This document shows, piece by piece, positions 24,501 to 33,411 of a stretch of 64,000 bases of DNA. Source of the DNA: VBWE01 sp943372645 (GTDB lineage: Bacteria; Bacteroidota; Bacteroidia; Palsa-965). Positions within the stretch are counted from its first letter, which is position 1. Each line of letters starts with the position of its first letter. The notes beneath the pieces are model-generated. The model did not search any database. It was not told where the DNA came from and saw only the letters and a list, made by a program, of their open reading frames with translations. Both the position numbers and the translations under genes were made by a program. Location of the stretch: the NCBI GenBank assembly GCA_943372645.1, contig CALRZN010000013.1:85417-149416 (forward strand). Reading direction: 5' to 3'.

Positions 24501-27500
24501 ATGAGAAAACGTTTACTCGCTTTGGCGTTTGTGCTGTCGGCTGCAACTTCGTTTGCACAGCTGGCCATGACACGCAGCACGTTTACGGGCACGTACACAC
24601 CCATTGCGCTGCCCGCGGCTACACTTTCAACCGCCACCGGCGATGACGTTGCGCAGAGTGCCATTCCTATCGGTTTTACATTTGATTACCTGGGAACAAA
24701 TTACACCACCATCGGTGTAAATACGAACGGCGTGGCTTCGTTTGATGCCACCATGTCGGCTTCGGGAACCAACAACAACCTGTTTGCCGCCAACGCGCCC
24801 AACCTGTCGCTGGCACCGTGGTGGGACAACCTGATTTCGGATACGATCCTGTATCAGCTGCAGGGCGCACCGGGAAGCCAGACGTTTACCATACAGTGGA
24901 CCAATTCGCTGTCGTACTTTAATACGTCAACGCAGCTGCTGAACTTCCAGGTGATACTGTACGAAGGCACCAACGTGATTGAGTTTTCTTATGGTCCGTT
25001 TGTCAGCGGTGTTGCTGCTGCAAACGAATCAGCATCCATTGGTATAGAAGGTGCAACCGGCGGGGCAGGAGATTACCTGGACGCGGTAACCGGTTCGGCC
25101 TTTACGAGCAACGGCATGCTGAATGCCGCCACACAATGGCCCGCGCACAACTTCCGGTTTACACCGGGCGCACCCACAGCCATCGCCGCAGGAACCTACA
25201 CGGTAGGCGTTGCAGGAAATTATTACAGCCTGAGCGAAGCCATTGCGGACCTGAATCACCGCGGCGTGGCAGGGCCGGTAACGCTTTCGCTGCTGGATGC
25301 AAACTATGATGTAACACCGGCCAACGGCGACAACTTTTTCCCGATGCTGCTCGGTCCGGTTGCAGGCGTTTCGGCAACCGATACGATTCTTATTACACCG
25401 GCTTCGGGCACTGCCACCATTACCTCGGAAGGCACGCAGAACGGCAACTGCGGCAACGCGGCGGCCAACAACGTAATTTCAAATGCCAACGAACCGATTC
25501 TTTCATTCGTTGGTGTGCAGTATGTGCGCGTGCAGAACCTGTCGCTCGTATGTTCCAATACCGGTGTGGTGGATCGCGGGCTGCAGGTGATCAATTCATC
25601 GGCTACGGCGGGTGCGCAGAACAACGTGTTTAAAAACATCAGCGTGTCGCTCAACCGCGCCAACGTAGGTTGTTACGGCATCAGCCAGCAGGCCATTACG
25701 AATCCTTCGGCGGTTTCGGGCAGCAATTCGAACAACATGTACAGCGATCTGACCATTGCAAATGTATACACCGGCATTTACCTCAATGGCAATGCCAACT
25801 TCCCTGATCTGGGTTGCAGTGTGGGCACTTCCTCGCCGAACTTCTTTAACACGATTGGCGCAGGTTCGCCCGGCGACATCGGCGGCGGAACCGGCAACAC
25901 GGCTACGTACGGTATTCGTGCAAACAATCAAAGCGGTGTTTCAATATTCAACAACGAAGTACGCAACCTGGCGCACAGCGGTACCACCACGGTAGAAGGC
26001 ATTGTGATTGACGCCGGCGTTGGCCTGTGCAGTGTGTATATGAATAAAGTGCACGATGTGTATTTTACCGGCGCCAACTCCACACAAAACATCAGCGGCA
26101 TACGCGTTAACCTGGCTGCGGCCGGCACCAACGAAGGCCGTGTGTATAACAACTTTGTATATAACATCGGTTCCACCTACAGCGGTGCGGCAACAGCCAC
26201 GCGTGCCGTTAAAGGCATTGTGGTGCAGACCGCAGGCGGAAACAATACGAGCACAATTAATGTTGATTTTAACAACGTGCGTTTGGATAACAGCGCTTCC
26301 CCGAACCTGTCGGGCACCTGTTTTGAAAGCGGCGTGGTGAACGGTCCGGCGATTAATGTACGCAACAACGTGTTTGCAAATTTTACCGGTGCACAAACCG
26401 GTAACGCGCGCCACTTTGCCATGGCTACGCCGAACACGACGCAGATCGGTAACACCGGTTCGGTTTCTGACTACAACGATCTTTTTGTAAACGACACCAC
26501 CAACGGTTTTACCGGCATCGGCCAGGCAACGACTTACAACACGCTGGCTGCATGGCAAACCGCGATGACGCAGGATGCAAACAGCGTGGTTACTGATCCG
26601 GGTTACTTTACCGCAACCGATCTGCACGTATCGGGTGTGGGTTTAAACGGTGCTGGCAACATGACCGGCATTACCTGGGTAAGCGGTGATATTGACACAC
26701 AGGTACGCGGCGGCACGCCTGACATCGGTGCGGATGAATTTACGCCCCTGCTGCTGGATGTGGCCACCATCACATTGGTTGCACCGGCAACAACCGGCTG
26801 CCATACCAATGGCGAACAGGTAGTTGTGCGCATCAAAAATTTCGCATCGGTTCCGCTTGATTTTACAACAGATCCGGTAACGGTTACGGTTAACATTACC
26901 GGCGTACTTACGCAGAACCTGAATGTGGTGATAAACACAAACGTGCTGAACGGCAATACACCGCTCGCATCGGGCAGTTCACTGGATGTACCGGTGGGAA
27001 CCATTAACATGACCACGATTGGTACATACACCTTTGACGCGCACAGCACACTGAGCGGCGACGGCAACCCGGTGAACGATGCGATGACCACGGTAAATAT
27101 TGATTACACGACCGGAACTGCAGTTATATCATCCACTACCGTGTGTGCAGGTTCATCCGTGAACCTTACACTTACCGGTGCTTCTGCCGGCGGAACCATC
27201 CAGTGGCAGGGCAGCACCGACGGCGGCAACACCTGGGTGAATGAAACCGGAACCGGTTTTGACAGCACATTTTATAGCGTGATTCCTTCGGGCAACACGA
27301 TGTACCAGGTGTTGTTCTGCGGAGTACTTGTTTCGAACACCGTAAGCGTAACATCGCTTACACTTACATCACCCACTGCTGCTGATGACACGATATGCGG
27401 TCCGGGCATTGCCACACTGAATGCAACCGGCAGCGGCACCATTAACTGGTATGCCGTAGCCACCGGCGGTGTTTCGCTGGCTACCGGCAACACCTACACA

Positions 27501-29636
27501 CCGAACGTAACCACTACCACCACGTTTTATGTGAGCAACACCACCGGCAGTGTAACGCAGGGTGTTGGTCTGTTTGACAACAGCGCAGGCGGCGGTCAAT
27601 CCGGTTCGAACAACAGCATTGTTTTTGATGTGCTGGCCAACTGCACGCTGAACGCGGTGTATGTTTATCCCGGCGCAGCCGGAAACGTTATTATAGACCT
27701 TGTTGACAACGCAAACAACGTATTGAACTCGGTAACCGTTGTAGTATCAGCAAGTGATATTAACCAGCGCACCTATGTTCCGCTCGGCTTTTCGCTGACC
27801 CCGGGAACAGGCATGACCCTTGTACGCAATGCGGCTTCGGTAAACCTGTGGCGCAACAACGTGGGCGTGAATTATCCGTACACCATTCCCGGAATTATTG
27901 ATCTCACGACCAGCACTGCCGGTAACGGATTTTATTATTTCTTTTACGACTGGCAGATCGGTTACGGCTGCGAAAGCGCGACGGTTCCGGTAACAGTTAC
28001 AGTAACTGCTCCCCCCGCAATCACATTAACGGCATCAGCCGATACCATTTGCGGCGGAAGCACGAGCAACCTGGGCGTGAGCAGCAGCAACAGCAATTAC
28101 ACGTACACCTGGTCGCCGGCCGGTTCACTGAATACGAGCAGCGGCACAAACGTAACGGCTACGCCTGCAGCAACAACCACCTACACCGTAAATGCCGGTG
28201 ATGTTTCATCAGGCTGCAATGCAGTTGACAGTATTACTGTTGTTGTAAATGTGATCCCGGTATTTACACCGGTAAGTACCGATTCGGTGATCTGTTCCGG
28301 AACAGCGGATACACTTACCATCAGCAATGTGCAGTCGGTTGGATTGTTTGATAACTCGGCCGGCGGTAACATGTCGGGCTCGGCGAACAACCTCATTTTT
28401 GATGTGCTTGCCAACTGCACGCTGGCCGGTGTGTACATTTACCCGGCAGCAGCAGGCAACGTAATTATTGAACTGCAGGACAACACGAACGCGGTGATTA
28501 ACACCATGACGTATGTGGCTACTGCTGCCGATGTAAACAACCGCACGTATGTGGCGCTTAATTTCCCGCTCACACCGGCCACCGGTATGCAGCTGGTGCG
28601 CAACGCGGCTTCGGTACAGCTGTGGCGTAACAACGTGGGTGTAAACTATCCGTACACCCTGCCGGGTGTAATTGATATTACCACCAGCACGGCCGGAAAC
28701 GGGTTCTACTATTTCTTCTACAACTGGCAGATTGTAACGCCTGGTCCGTACACCTATTCCTGGACCTCGGTACCGAGCGGCTTTACCGCCACCGGCGACT
28801 CTGCATTTGTTGCACCGACGGTAACCACACAGTACAATGTACTTGTAACCGATACTGTTACCGGTTGTTCGGCAACGTTCAGCACCACCATTAACATAGC
28901 AGGTGCCATTGTGCCGTTTATTACCGGTGATACCACGCTGTGCGCAGGTGATTCCACCATACTGGTTGCCGGCTTTACCGGCGGCGATGGCACTGCCACG
29001 TATGTGTGGAGCAACGGCCTCGGCACAAATGATTCCGTTTCGGTTACACCGGCGAATACCACAGCCTATACCGTAACTGCAACAGACGGCTGCGGATCGG
29101 TGGGTACAGCCACGGCAACGGTTATCGTAAGCACGGTTGCACCCGCAGCGGCGTTTAACTTTACGGTGAGCGGTCCGAATACATTTACGTTTACCGATGC
29201 GTCTACCGGTGCAACTACCTGGGCGTGGGATTTTGGTGATTCGCAAACCGCCACCACCCAAAACCCGACGGTAACCTACAGCACACCGGGAACCTACACC
29301 GTAACGCTGATTGTAACCAACGGCTGCGGCAGCGATACCATTACACAGGTGGTGCTTGCCGACGGCATTGCAGAAGCCAATACAACAAGCGGCATCAGCG
29401 TGTATCCGAACCCGGCAGCAGATCAGTTTAACGTGCTGTTAAAAAACAGCAGCACTGGAGCTGTATCAATTAAACTGTTTACCCTGCAGGGCAAAGTGCT
29501 GATGAACCAGCAGCTGAATAACGTGCAGGCTGGTACAGTGGTGCCGGTAAGCGTAACAGGCTACGCCCGGGGATTGTATATGTTGCAGGTGCAGACGGAG
29601 CGTGGGGTTGAGGTAATTAAGGTGAACATAAAGTAA
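24501..29636 (+). CDS. giant type IX secreted surface protein (1711 residues)
   Basis: The protein has a signal peptide (MRKRLLALAFVLSAATSFAQ). Residues 20-230 hold a beta domain with NTNGVASFD. A parallel beta-helix-like region rich in Asn (NNVFKN, NNMYSD, GIYLNGN) spans about 300-750. Ig-like modules follow, then two almost equal 132-residue modules at 1022-1153 and 1280-1411, each starting VGLFDNSAGG and ending in FYYFFYxWQI. Further Ig-like units lead to a PKD domain near 1555-1630 (FTDASTGATTWAWDFGDSQ, here with one shared residue run). The end is a sorting domain (VYPNPAADQFNVLL, YARGLYMLQV) with a final Lys. It is exported by Sec and the type IX system, likely as an adhesin or polysaccharide-related surface protein. 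No catalytic motif is evident. Confidence 0.87.
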   Translation: MRKRLLALAFVLSAATSFAQLAMTRSTFTGTYTPIALPAATLSTATGDDVAQSAIPIGFTFDYLGTNYTTIGVNTNGVASFDATMSASGTNNNLFAANAPNLSLAPWWDNLISDTILYQLQGAPGSQTFTIQWTNSLSYFNTSTQLLNFQVILYEGTNVIEFSYGPFVSGVAAANESASIGIEGATGGAGDYLDAVTGSAFTSNGMLNAATQWPAHNFRFTPGAPTAIAAGTYTVGVAGNYYSLSEAIADLNHRGVAGPVTLSLLDANYDVTPANGDNFFPMLLGPVAGVSATDTILITPASGTATITSEGTQNGNCGNAAANNVISNANEPILSFVGVQYVRVQNLSLVCSNTGVVDRGLQVINSSATAGAQNNVFKNISVSLNRANVGCYGISQQAITNPSAVSGSNSNNMYSDLTIANVYTGIYLNGNANFPDLGCSVGTSSPNFFNTIGAGSPGDIGGGTGNTATYGIRANNQSGVSIFNNEVRNLAHSGTTTVEGIVIDAGVGLCSVYMNKVHDVYFTGANSTQNISGIRVNLAAAGTNEGRVYNNFVYNIGSTYSGAATATRAVKGIVVQTAGGNNTSTINVDFNNVRLDNSASPNLSGTCFESGVVNGPAINVRNNVFANFTGAQTGNARHFAMATPNTTQIGNTGSVSDYNDLFVNDTTNGFTGIGQATTYNTLAAWQTAMTQDANSVVTDPGYFTATDLHVSGVGLNGAGNMTGITWVSGDIDTQVRGGTPDIGADEFTPLLLDVATITLVAPATTGCHTNGEQVVVRIKNFASVPLDFTTDPVTVTVNITGVLTQNLNVVINTNVLNGNTPLASGSSLDVPVGTINMTTIGTYTFDAHSTLSGDGNPVNDAMTTVNIDYTTGTAVISSTTVCAGSSVNLTLTGASAGGTIQWQGSTDGGNTWVNETGTGFDSTFYSVIPSGNTMYQVLFCGVLVSNTVSVTSLTLTSPTAADDTICGPGIATLNATGSGTINWYAVATGGVSLATGNTYTPNVTTTTTFYVSNTTGSVTQGVGLFDNSAGGGQSGSNNSIVFDVLANCTLNAVYVYPGAAGNVIIDLVDNANNVLNSVTVVVSASDINQRTYVPLGFSLTPGTGMTLVRNAASVNLWRNNVGVNYPYTIPGIIDLTTSTAGNGFYYFFYDWQIGYGCESATVPVTVTVTAPPAITLTASADTICGGSTSNLGVSSSNSNYTYTWSPAGSLNTSSGTNVTATPAATTTYTVNAGDVSSGCNAVDSITVVVNVIPVFTPVSTDSVICSGTADTLTISNVQSVGLFDNSAGGNMSGSANNLIFDVLANCTLAGVYIYPAAAGNVIIELQDNTNAVINTMTYVATAADVNNRTYVALNFPLTPATGMQLVRNAASVQLWRNNVGVNYPYTLPGVIDITTSTAGNGFYYFFYNWQIVTPGPYTYSWTSVPSGFTATGDSAFVAPTVTTQYNVLVTDTVTGCSATFSTTINIAGAIVPFITGDTTLCAGDSTILVAGFTGGDGTATYVWSNGLGTNDSVSVTPANTTAYTVTATDGCGSVGTATATVIVSTVAPAAAFNFTVSGPNTFTFTDASTGATTWAWDFGDSQTATTQNPTVTYSTPGTYTVTLIVTNGCGSDTITQVVLADGIAEANTTSGISVYPNPAADQFNVLLKNSSTGAVSIKLFTLQGKVLMNQQLNNVQAGTVVPVSVTGYARGLYMLQVQTERGVEVIKVNIK
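27564..27959 (+). repeat. internal 396-nt module, copy 1
   Basis: It encodes 132 residues from VGLFDNSAGGGQSGSNN to YYFFYDWQI and is repeated at 28338-28733 without length change. The copies share the LANCTL, VRNAASV and LWRNNVGVNYPYT segments. Confidence 0.85.
28338..28733 (+). repeat. internal 396-nt module, copy 2
   Basis: Second copy of the 132-residue module, from VGLFDNSAGGNMSGSAN to YYFFYNWQI. An Ig-like unit separates the copies. Differences are spread over the length, indicating an old duplication. Confidence 0.85.
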
Positions 29637-29660
29637 CATCTGAAACACAGTTATAGGTGC

Positions 29661-29692
29661 AAAAACGGGAGCGAAAAGCTCCCGTTTTTTTT
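29661..29692 (+). terminator. intrinsic terminator after the 1711-residue protein gene
   Basis: ACGGGAGC, loop GAAAA, GCTCCCGT, extended by A/T pairs, then eight T residues. It begins 24 nt after the stop codon. Confidence 0.9.
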
Positions 29693-30297
29693 GTAGCGGT
29701 GTGCTGTGTTTATCTGCGATGCATCGCTGTTGTACAATCAGGGCCTGCTGAAAAAGTAAAAACATGAGCATTAACAAGGGTTACGAAAGCTATTTTGTGA
29801 ATAACGTGCACGCTTTTTTGCAACAGATATTCAAAAACCGAACATTTGCTCTTGAGCGATACGGTTCTGCTTTTCAAAAAAAAAAACAGAAAAAATGACC
29901 TGTTGTTCGATTTTATATATTAGCGTTTATTCCGAATATTAAGTGCTCCAAAATATGCTTTTGAATTGAAATAAGCGGGCTGTCAGTTCGAGTGCCGTGT
30001 GCGCGGGAAAGTGCAATGGCAGGTGTATCGAGAACGTGTGCAGGCTTCCCGGCGCACGTTCTCGATACATTTCTTACTGATGAAAAATCAGTAAGAAACA
30101 CTCGAACTGACGACCCGCAAATCAACAAAACAGATTACAAAATTAATGGTGCCTTTTCAGTGTCATTTCTTCCTCAAGAACGTGATTGTATTTCAGCGGA
30201 GACTTTTTCAACAGACCCCAATTAACCTAAATTCATTGCAAAAACGATTTGTGCGTGGTTGCACCGGTTGCCGGGTGGTGTGAAAAAATCCGGTCAG
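29693..30297. other. intergenic region holding a composite palindromic element
   Basis: A 605-bp stretch between the terminator and the end of the TPR gene. It is A+T-rich around 29870-29940. The only structured part is the 130-bp palindromic element at 29982-30111. Short open frames here show no gene-like features. Confidence 0.55.
29982..30111. repeat. 130-bp composite palindromic element of the GTCAGTTCGAG family, locus 2
   Basis: The outer arms GTCAGTTCGAGTG (29982-29994) and CACTCGAACTGAC (30099-30111) are perfect complements. Inside are two perfect hairpins: TGTATCGAGAACGTG at 30024-30038 with 30055-30069, and TTTCTTACTGAT at 30070-30081 with 30087-30098. The whole would fold as a cruciform with two inner stems. 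I recognise the style (GTCAGTTCGAG ... TATCGAGAAC) as a repeat common in Flavobacteriia-type genomes. Confidence 0.85.
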
Positions 30298-32367
30298 TTA
30301 AACCGGCTGTTTCACCACCGCGGTTGAGTCTTTTAACGAATCTTTCCCGGCTTTGTCTTTCTTAATCATTGGCGTATTTATTTTTTTGCCAATCTCTTTC
30401 TTTTTGATGCCGAAAATGCGGTAGGCGAGCAGGGCGCCGGTGTTTTCCGTCTGTTTAATTACCATCGCATCGCTGATGATGGCTTCGTTGCTGGCATCTG
30501 AAACACGGTAGTGAATTTCTTTGTTCTTGCCGTTTGTTTTGAATTCGATTTCAATCAGCGGAGCGGTTGCATCTTCGGTCATTTCGATGTCGCACGCTTC
30601 AAAATCTTCGCTGATGGTTTTGAACTGCGGGTCGGTCATGTCGCCGCTGAATTTGACGCGGAATTCCACTTCCACTTCCGAGTAGGGCAGCAGCTGCGGG
30701 TACAGGCGGTACAGTTCACGTCCGTAATACGTGGCGCTGTCGCTGTGGTCCAGTTCGTCGTGTGCCATCGCCAGGCCTTCGTAACAGCGCGCAATCAGCA
30801 GTTTTTCGTAGTCCTTATCCAGTTCCTTGTCGCTCAGTACTTCGTGGAAATACTTCAGCGCTTCTTCCTCATCGCCTTCCTGCACCAGCAGTTTGGCAAT
30901 CATGTAGCGGAAATATTTCTGCACCTTCGGCCGTTTGTCGGTTTCGAGGCGTTTTTTGTAATACGTAATAAAGTATTCGTTGCTGAAACCGCTGATGGCA
31001 AACCACACTTCGTCAAACGACAACAGGTTCTCTGACGAGAACAGTGTATAAATCACATCGGCACGTTCCGGGTTGTTGGCCAGCAGCGAGGCGATGTTCA
31101 CTTTCAGCAGGTAAATGGTATAATCCAGCCGCAGTTTGGCAAGCCAGTTGAACGGATTCATCCACGTCCAGAACCCGTTTTTCTCAAACAGCAGTTCGCG
31201 TTCTTCGTGCAGTTTGTTCAGGTAATGATACAGGCCGATGGCGGTGTTGTATTGTTCTTCGCCCCAGGTGGTACCGATGTGCATTTCGGCAAACTCGTCG
31301 GCTTTGTTCAGGCGGTCCTGGCTTTCGGCCGTCAGCCCTTCGTAATGCTGCGCGCGCGCCAGCCCGATGCTGTGCCAGCCGAAACCGGGCGTAGAACCCT
31401 GTGCGGCAATCACTTTATCCAGCAACGTATCGGCTTTCGCCGGTTCGCCTTTGTAAATATTAATCATGCCCCGCATGTAATTAAATTCGCGGGTGCGTTT
31501 TTCCGTAAAGTCTTCACGCTGCTCGGCAATGCCATAAAATTCTTCGGCGGTTTTAAAATCGCCGCACACGTATTTGAAGTTTGCGAAGTTGTTGTTGGAG
31601 AAACCATTCCAGTCCTGCATCAGCTCATAATAATGCTGGGCCGAATCCACCTGGAAGTCGTATGCAAACAGGATGGCTTTGTAGTGGTAAATGCCGAAAC
31701 GCTGCTGTTCCACAAAGTTGGGGAGAAAAATGCGCGTGTTCAGGTAATAATCCTGCCGGTATTTCATCGCCGCCGAATCGAGGCAGCGCAGGGCTGCTTC
31801 GTTGTTTGCTTTCACCGAGTTTTTGAGAAATGCAAAACGGCCTGAATCATACACGCGGTTGCGGTGATACAGCCAGGCCATGGTGTTGTAGGTTTCCACC
31901 GCAAACTCCATCTGCATGTTTTTCTCGCGCACGCGGCGCAGCACGTCCATGGCTTTGTCGGCCTGTTCGTTGTTCTGGTACGCCTGTTCAAGAAAGTACG
32001 CGATAAAACCGTAATCCTGCTGGTACTGATACACCTGGAAAAACTGGAACAGGTCGGAGGTGCGTGTGCGCAGCGGCCATTTGTAATCCTTCTCAATTTT
32101 GTTCATCGCTTTTTCAAGCGGAGCAATGGCACGTGCATAACCGTTGCGGTCGGAAGCGCGGAAATACATGTACGCCCCTTCGAGCATGTGCCCGGCGTAA
32201 AAATTGCTGTCGAGGCGGATAAATTCCTTTGCTTTCTCCCGCGCTTTTTCGCTCTGGAAATCAATGCCCTGCTTTTCACGGAGCATGCGGTCGCGCATGG
32301 TTTCCTGTGCCCCGGCAGCAACAGGCAGGAGCAATACAAACAATACGAACGGCAGCAGGCGTTTCAT
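30298..32367 (-). CDS. exported TPR-like protein, last gene of the DUF58-transglutaminase-MoxR operon
   Basis: The 689-residue protein has a signal peptide (MKRLLPFVLFVLLLPVAAGAQ). From about residue 60 to 600 it is almost wholly helical with TPR-like pairs (AFLEQAYQNNEQADKAMDVL-type, EEEALKYFHEVLSDKELDKD, YEKLLIARCYEGLAMAHDEL). The last 110 residues are beta-rich and charged, ending in a Lys/Asp-rich tail. It starts 2 nt after the MoxR gene ends, so the four genes form one operon. In such operons the periplasmic TPR protein likely binds partner proteins of the transglutaminase-like membrane protein. I see no enzyme motif. The exact family name is not known to me. Confidence 0.75.
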   Translation of the reverse strand: MKRLLPFVLFVLLLPVAAGAQETMRDRMLREKQGIDFQSEKAREKAKEFIRLDSNFYAGHMLEGAYMYFRASDRNGYARAIAPLEKAMNKIEKDYKWPLRTRTSDLFQFFQVYQYQQDYGFIAYFLEQAYQNNEQADKAMDVLRRVREKNMQMEFAVETYNTMAWLYHRNRVYDSGRFAFLKNSVKANNEAALRCLDSAAMKYRQDYYLNTRIFLPNFVEQQRFGIYHYKAILFAYDFQVDSAQHYYELMQDWNGFSNNNFANFKYVCGDFKTAEEFYGIAEQREDFTEKRTREFNYMRGMINIYKGEPAKADTLLDKVIAAQGSTPGFGWHSIGLARAQHYEGLTAESQDRLNKADEFAEMHIGTTWGEEQYNTAIGLYHYLNKLHEERELLFEKNGFWTWMNPFNWLAKLRLDYTIYLLKVNIASLLANNPERADVIYTLFSSENLLSFDEVWFAISGFSNEYFITYYKKRLETDKRPKVQKYFRYMIAKLLVQEGDEEEALKYFHEVLSDKELDKDYEKLLIARCYEGLAMAHDELDHSDSATYYGRELYRLYPQLLPYSEVEVEFRVKFSGDMTDPQFKTISEDFEACDIEMTEDATAPLIEIEFKTNGKNKEIHYRVSDASNEAIISDAMVIKQTENTGALLAYRIFGIKKKEIGKKINTPMIKKDKAGKDSLKDSTAVVKQPV

Positions 32368-32369
32368 AG

Positions 32370-33371
32370 TTAACCGGCGATGCGGAGTTTAATTAAACGG
32401 TCGAGTTCACGTTCGGCAATCTGCCCGAGGGCCGTTTTGGCGGCTTCCTTGTTTTTGAAAATCAGGCGGTGATGCAGCACCACGTGCACGAGGTGTTTGA
32501 TATCGTCTTCCACCACGTAATTGCGGCGGTTCACCAGCGCAAATGCGCGCAGGCACTTCAGGAAAATAATACCCGAACGCGTGGACGCACCGAGCTGGAT
32601 ATCCGGGTGGCGGCGCGTGCCCCACACAATGTTTTTAACGCCGCGGATGATTTCTTCGTGGATAAATACGTTTTCTGCTTCGGCCTGCATACCCGTGATG
32701 TCTTCGTAGGTAAGCACCTGGCTGATGGTTTTATCAATCGAATTGATCGTATTGTAATTCGTGTAAATGTCCATCTCCGCTTCTTCCGAAACGTAACCGA
32801 ACGTTATCTTCATAAAGAAACGGTCGAGCTGCGCAGCGGGCAGGGGATAGGTGCCTTCCATCTCAATCGGGTTCTGCGTGGCAATGGTGAAAAACAGTTT
32901 GTCGAGCTGGTAGGTTTTTTCTCCGATCGAAATCTGGTTCTCCGCCATACACTCCAGCAGCGCGCTCTGCACTTTCGGCGAGGCACGGTTGATTTCGTCA
33001 GCCAGCAGGATGTTGGTGAACAGCGGTCCTTTTTTGAACACAAAATCTTTTTTGATGTCGTCAAAAATGTGCGAACCGATCAGGTCCATCGGCAGCAGGT
33101 CGGGCGTAAACTGGATGCGTTTGAAGTTGATATGTGTACCGCCATGCATGCCGCCCGCGATGGACTGCGCAAGAGCCTTGGCCATGGTGGTTTTGCCCGA
33201 GCCGGGATTGTCTTCGAGCAGGATGTGACCTTTGGCCAGCAGTGCGGTAATTACATACTGAACTTCGAGGTGTTTGCCCTTGATGATTTTACCGATGTTG
33301 TCGGTAAGCAAAGCCAGTTTGTTGATCGGTGCAGTGCCGGTGGCAGCGGAAGGCGTTGTTTCGTTAATCAT
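32370..33371 (-). CDS. MoxR-family AAA+ ATPase
   Basis: The 333-residue protein has the MoxR layout. The P-loop is EDNPGSGKTTMAKALA near residues 52-67. Walker B is LLADEINRASPKVQSALLECM near 123-143 with intact Asp-Glu, and sensor 1 lies in FFTIATQNPIEMEGTYPLP. A small lid domain ends in AERELDRLIKLR. Pro-Gly-Leu/Val-Ala-Lys of most MoxR proteins is replaced by Pro-Gly-Ser-Gly-Lys, a normal P-loop. It is located between the transglutaminase gene (40 nt upstream) and the TPR gene (2 nt downstream). MoxR ATPases with DUF58 partners act as chaperone-like activators of VWA or membrane proteins. Confidence 0.92.
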   Translation of the reverse strand: MINETTPSAATGTAPINKLALLTDNIGKIIKGKHLEVQYVITALLAKGHILLEDNPGSGKTTMAKALAQSIAGGMHGGTHINFKRIQFTPDLLPMDLIGSHIFDDIKKDFVFKKGPLFTNILLADEINRASPKVQSALLECMAENQISIGEKTYQLDKLFFTIATQNPIEMEGTYPLPAAQLDRFFMKITFGYVSEEAEMDIYTNYNTINSIDKTISQVLTYEDITGMQAEAENVFIHEEIIRGVKNIVWGTRRHPDIQLGASTRSGIIFLKCLRAFALVNRRNYVVEDDIKHLVHVVLHHRLIFKNKEAAKTALGQIAERELDRLIKLRIAG

Positions 33372-33411
33372 ATCACGTGATGTATTTGAATTCGGATCGG
33401 TTTTTAATCAG

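Noticed and set aside
28209..29261. 350-codon minus-strand frame inside the giant secreted protein gene
   Set aside because: It is a shadow of a strongly biased Thr/Gly/Val-rich coding sequence; the plus frame has signal peptide, domains and sorting tail.
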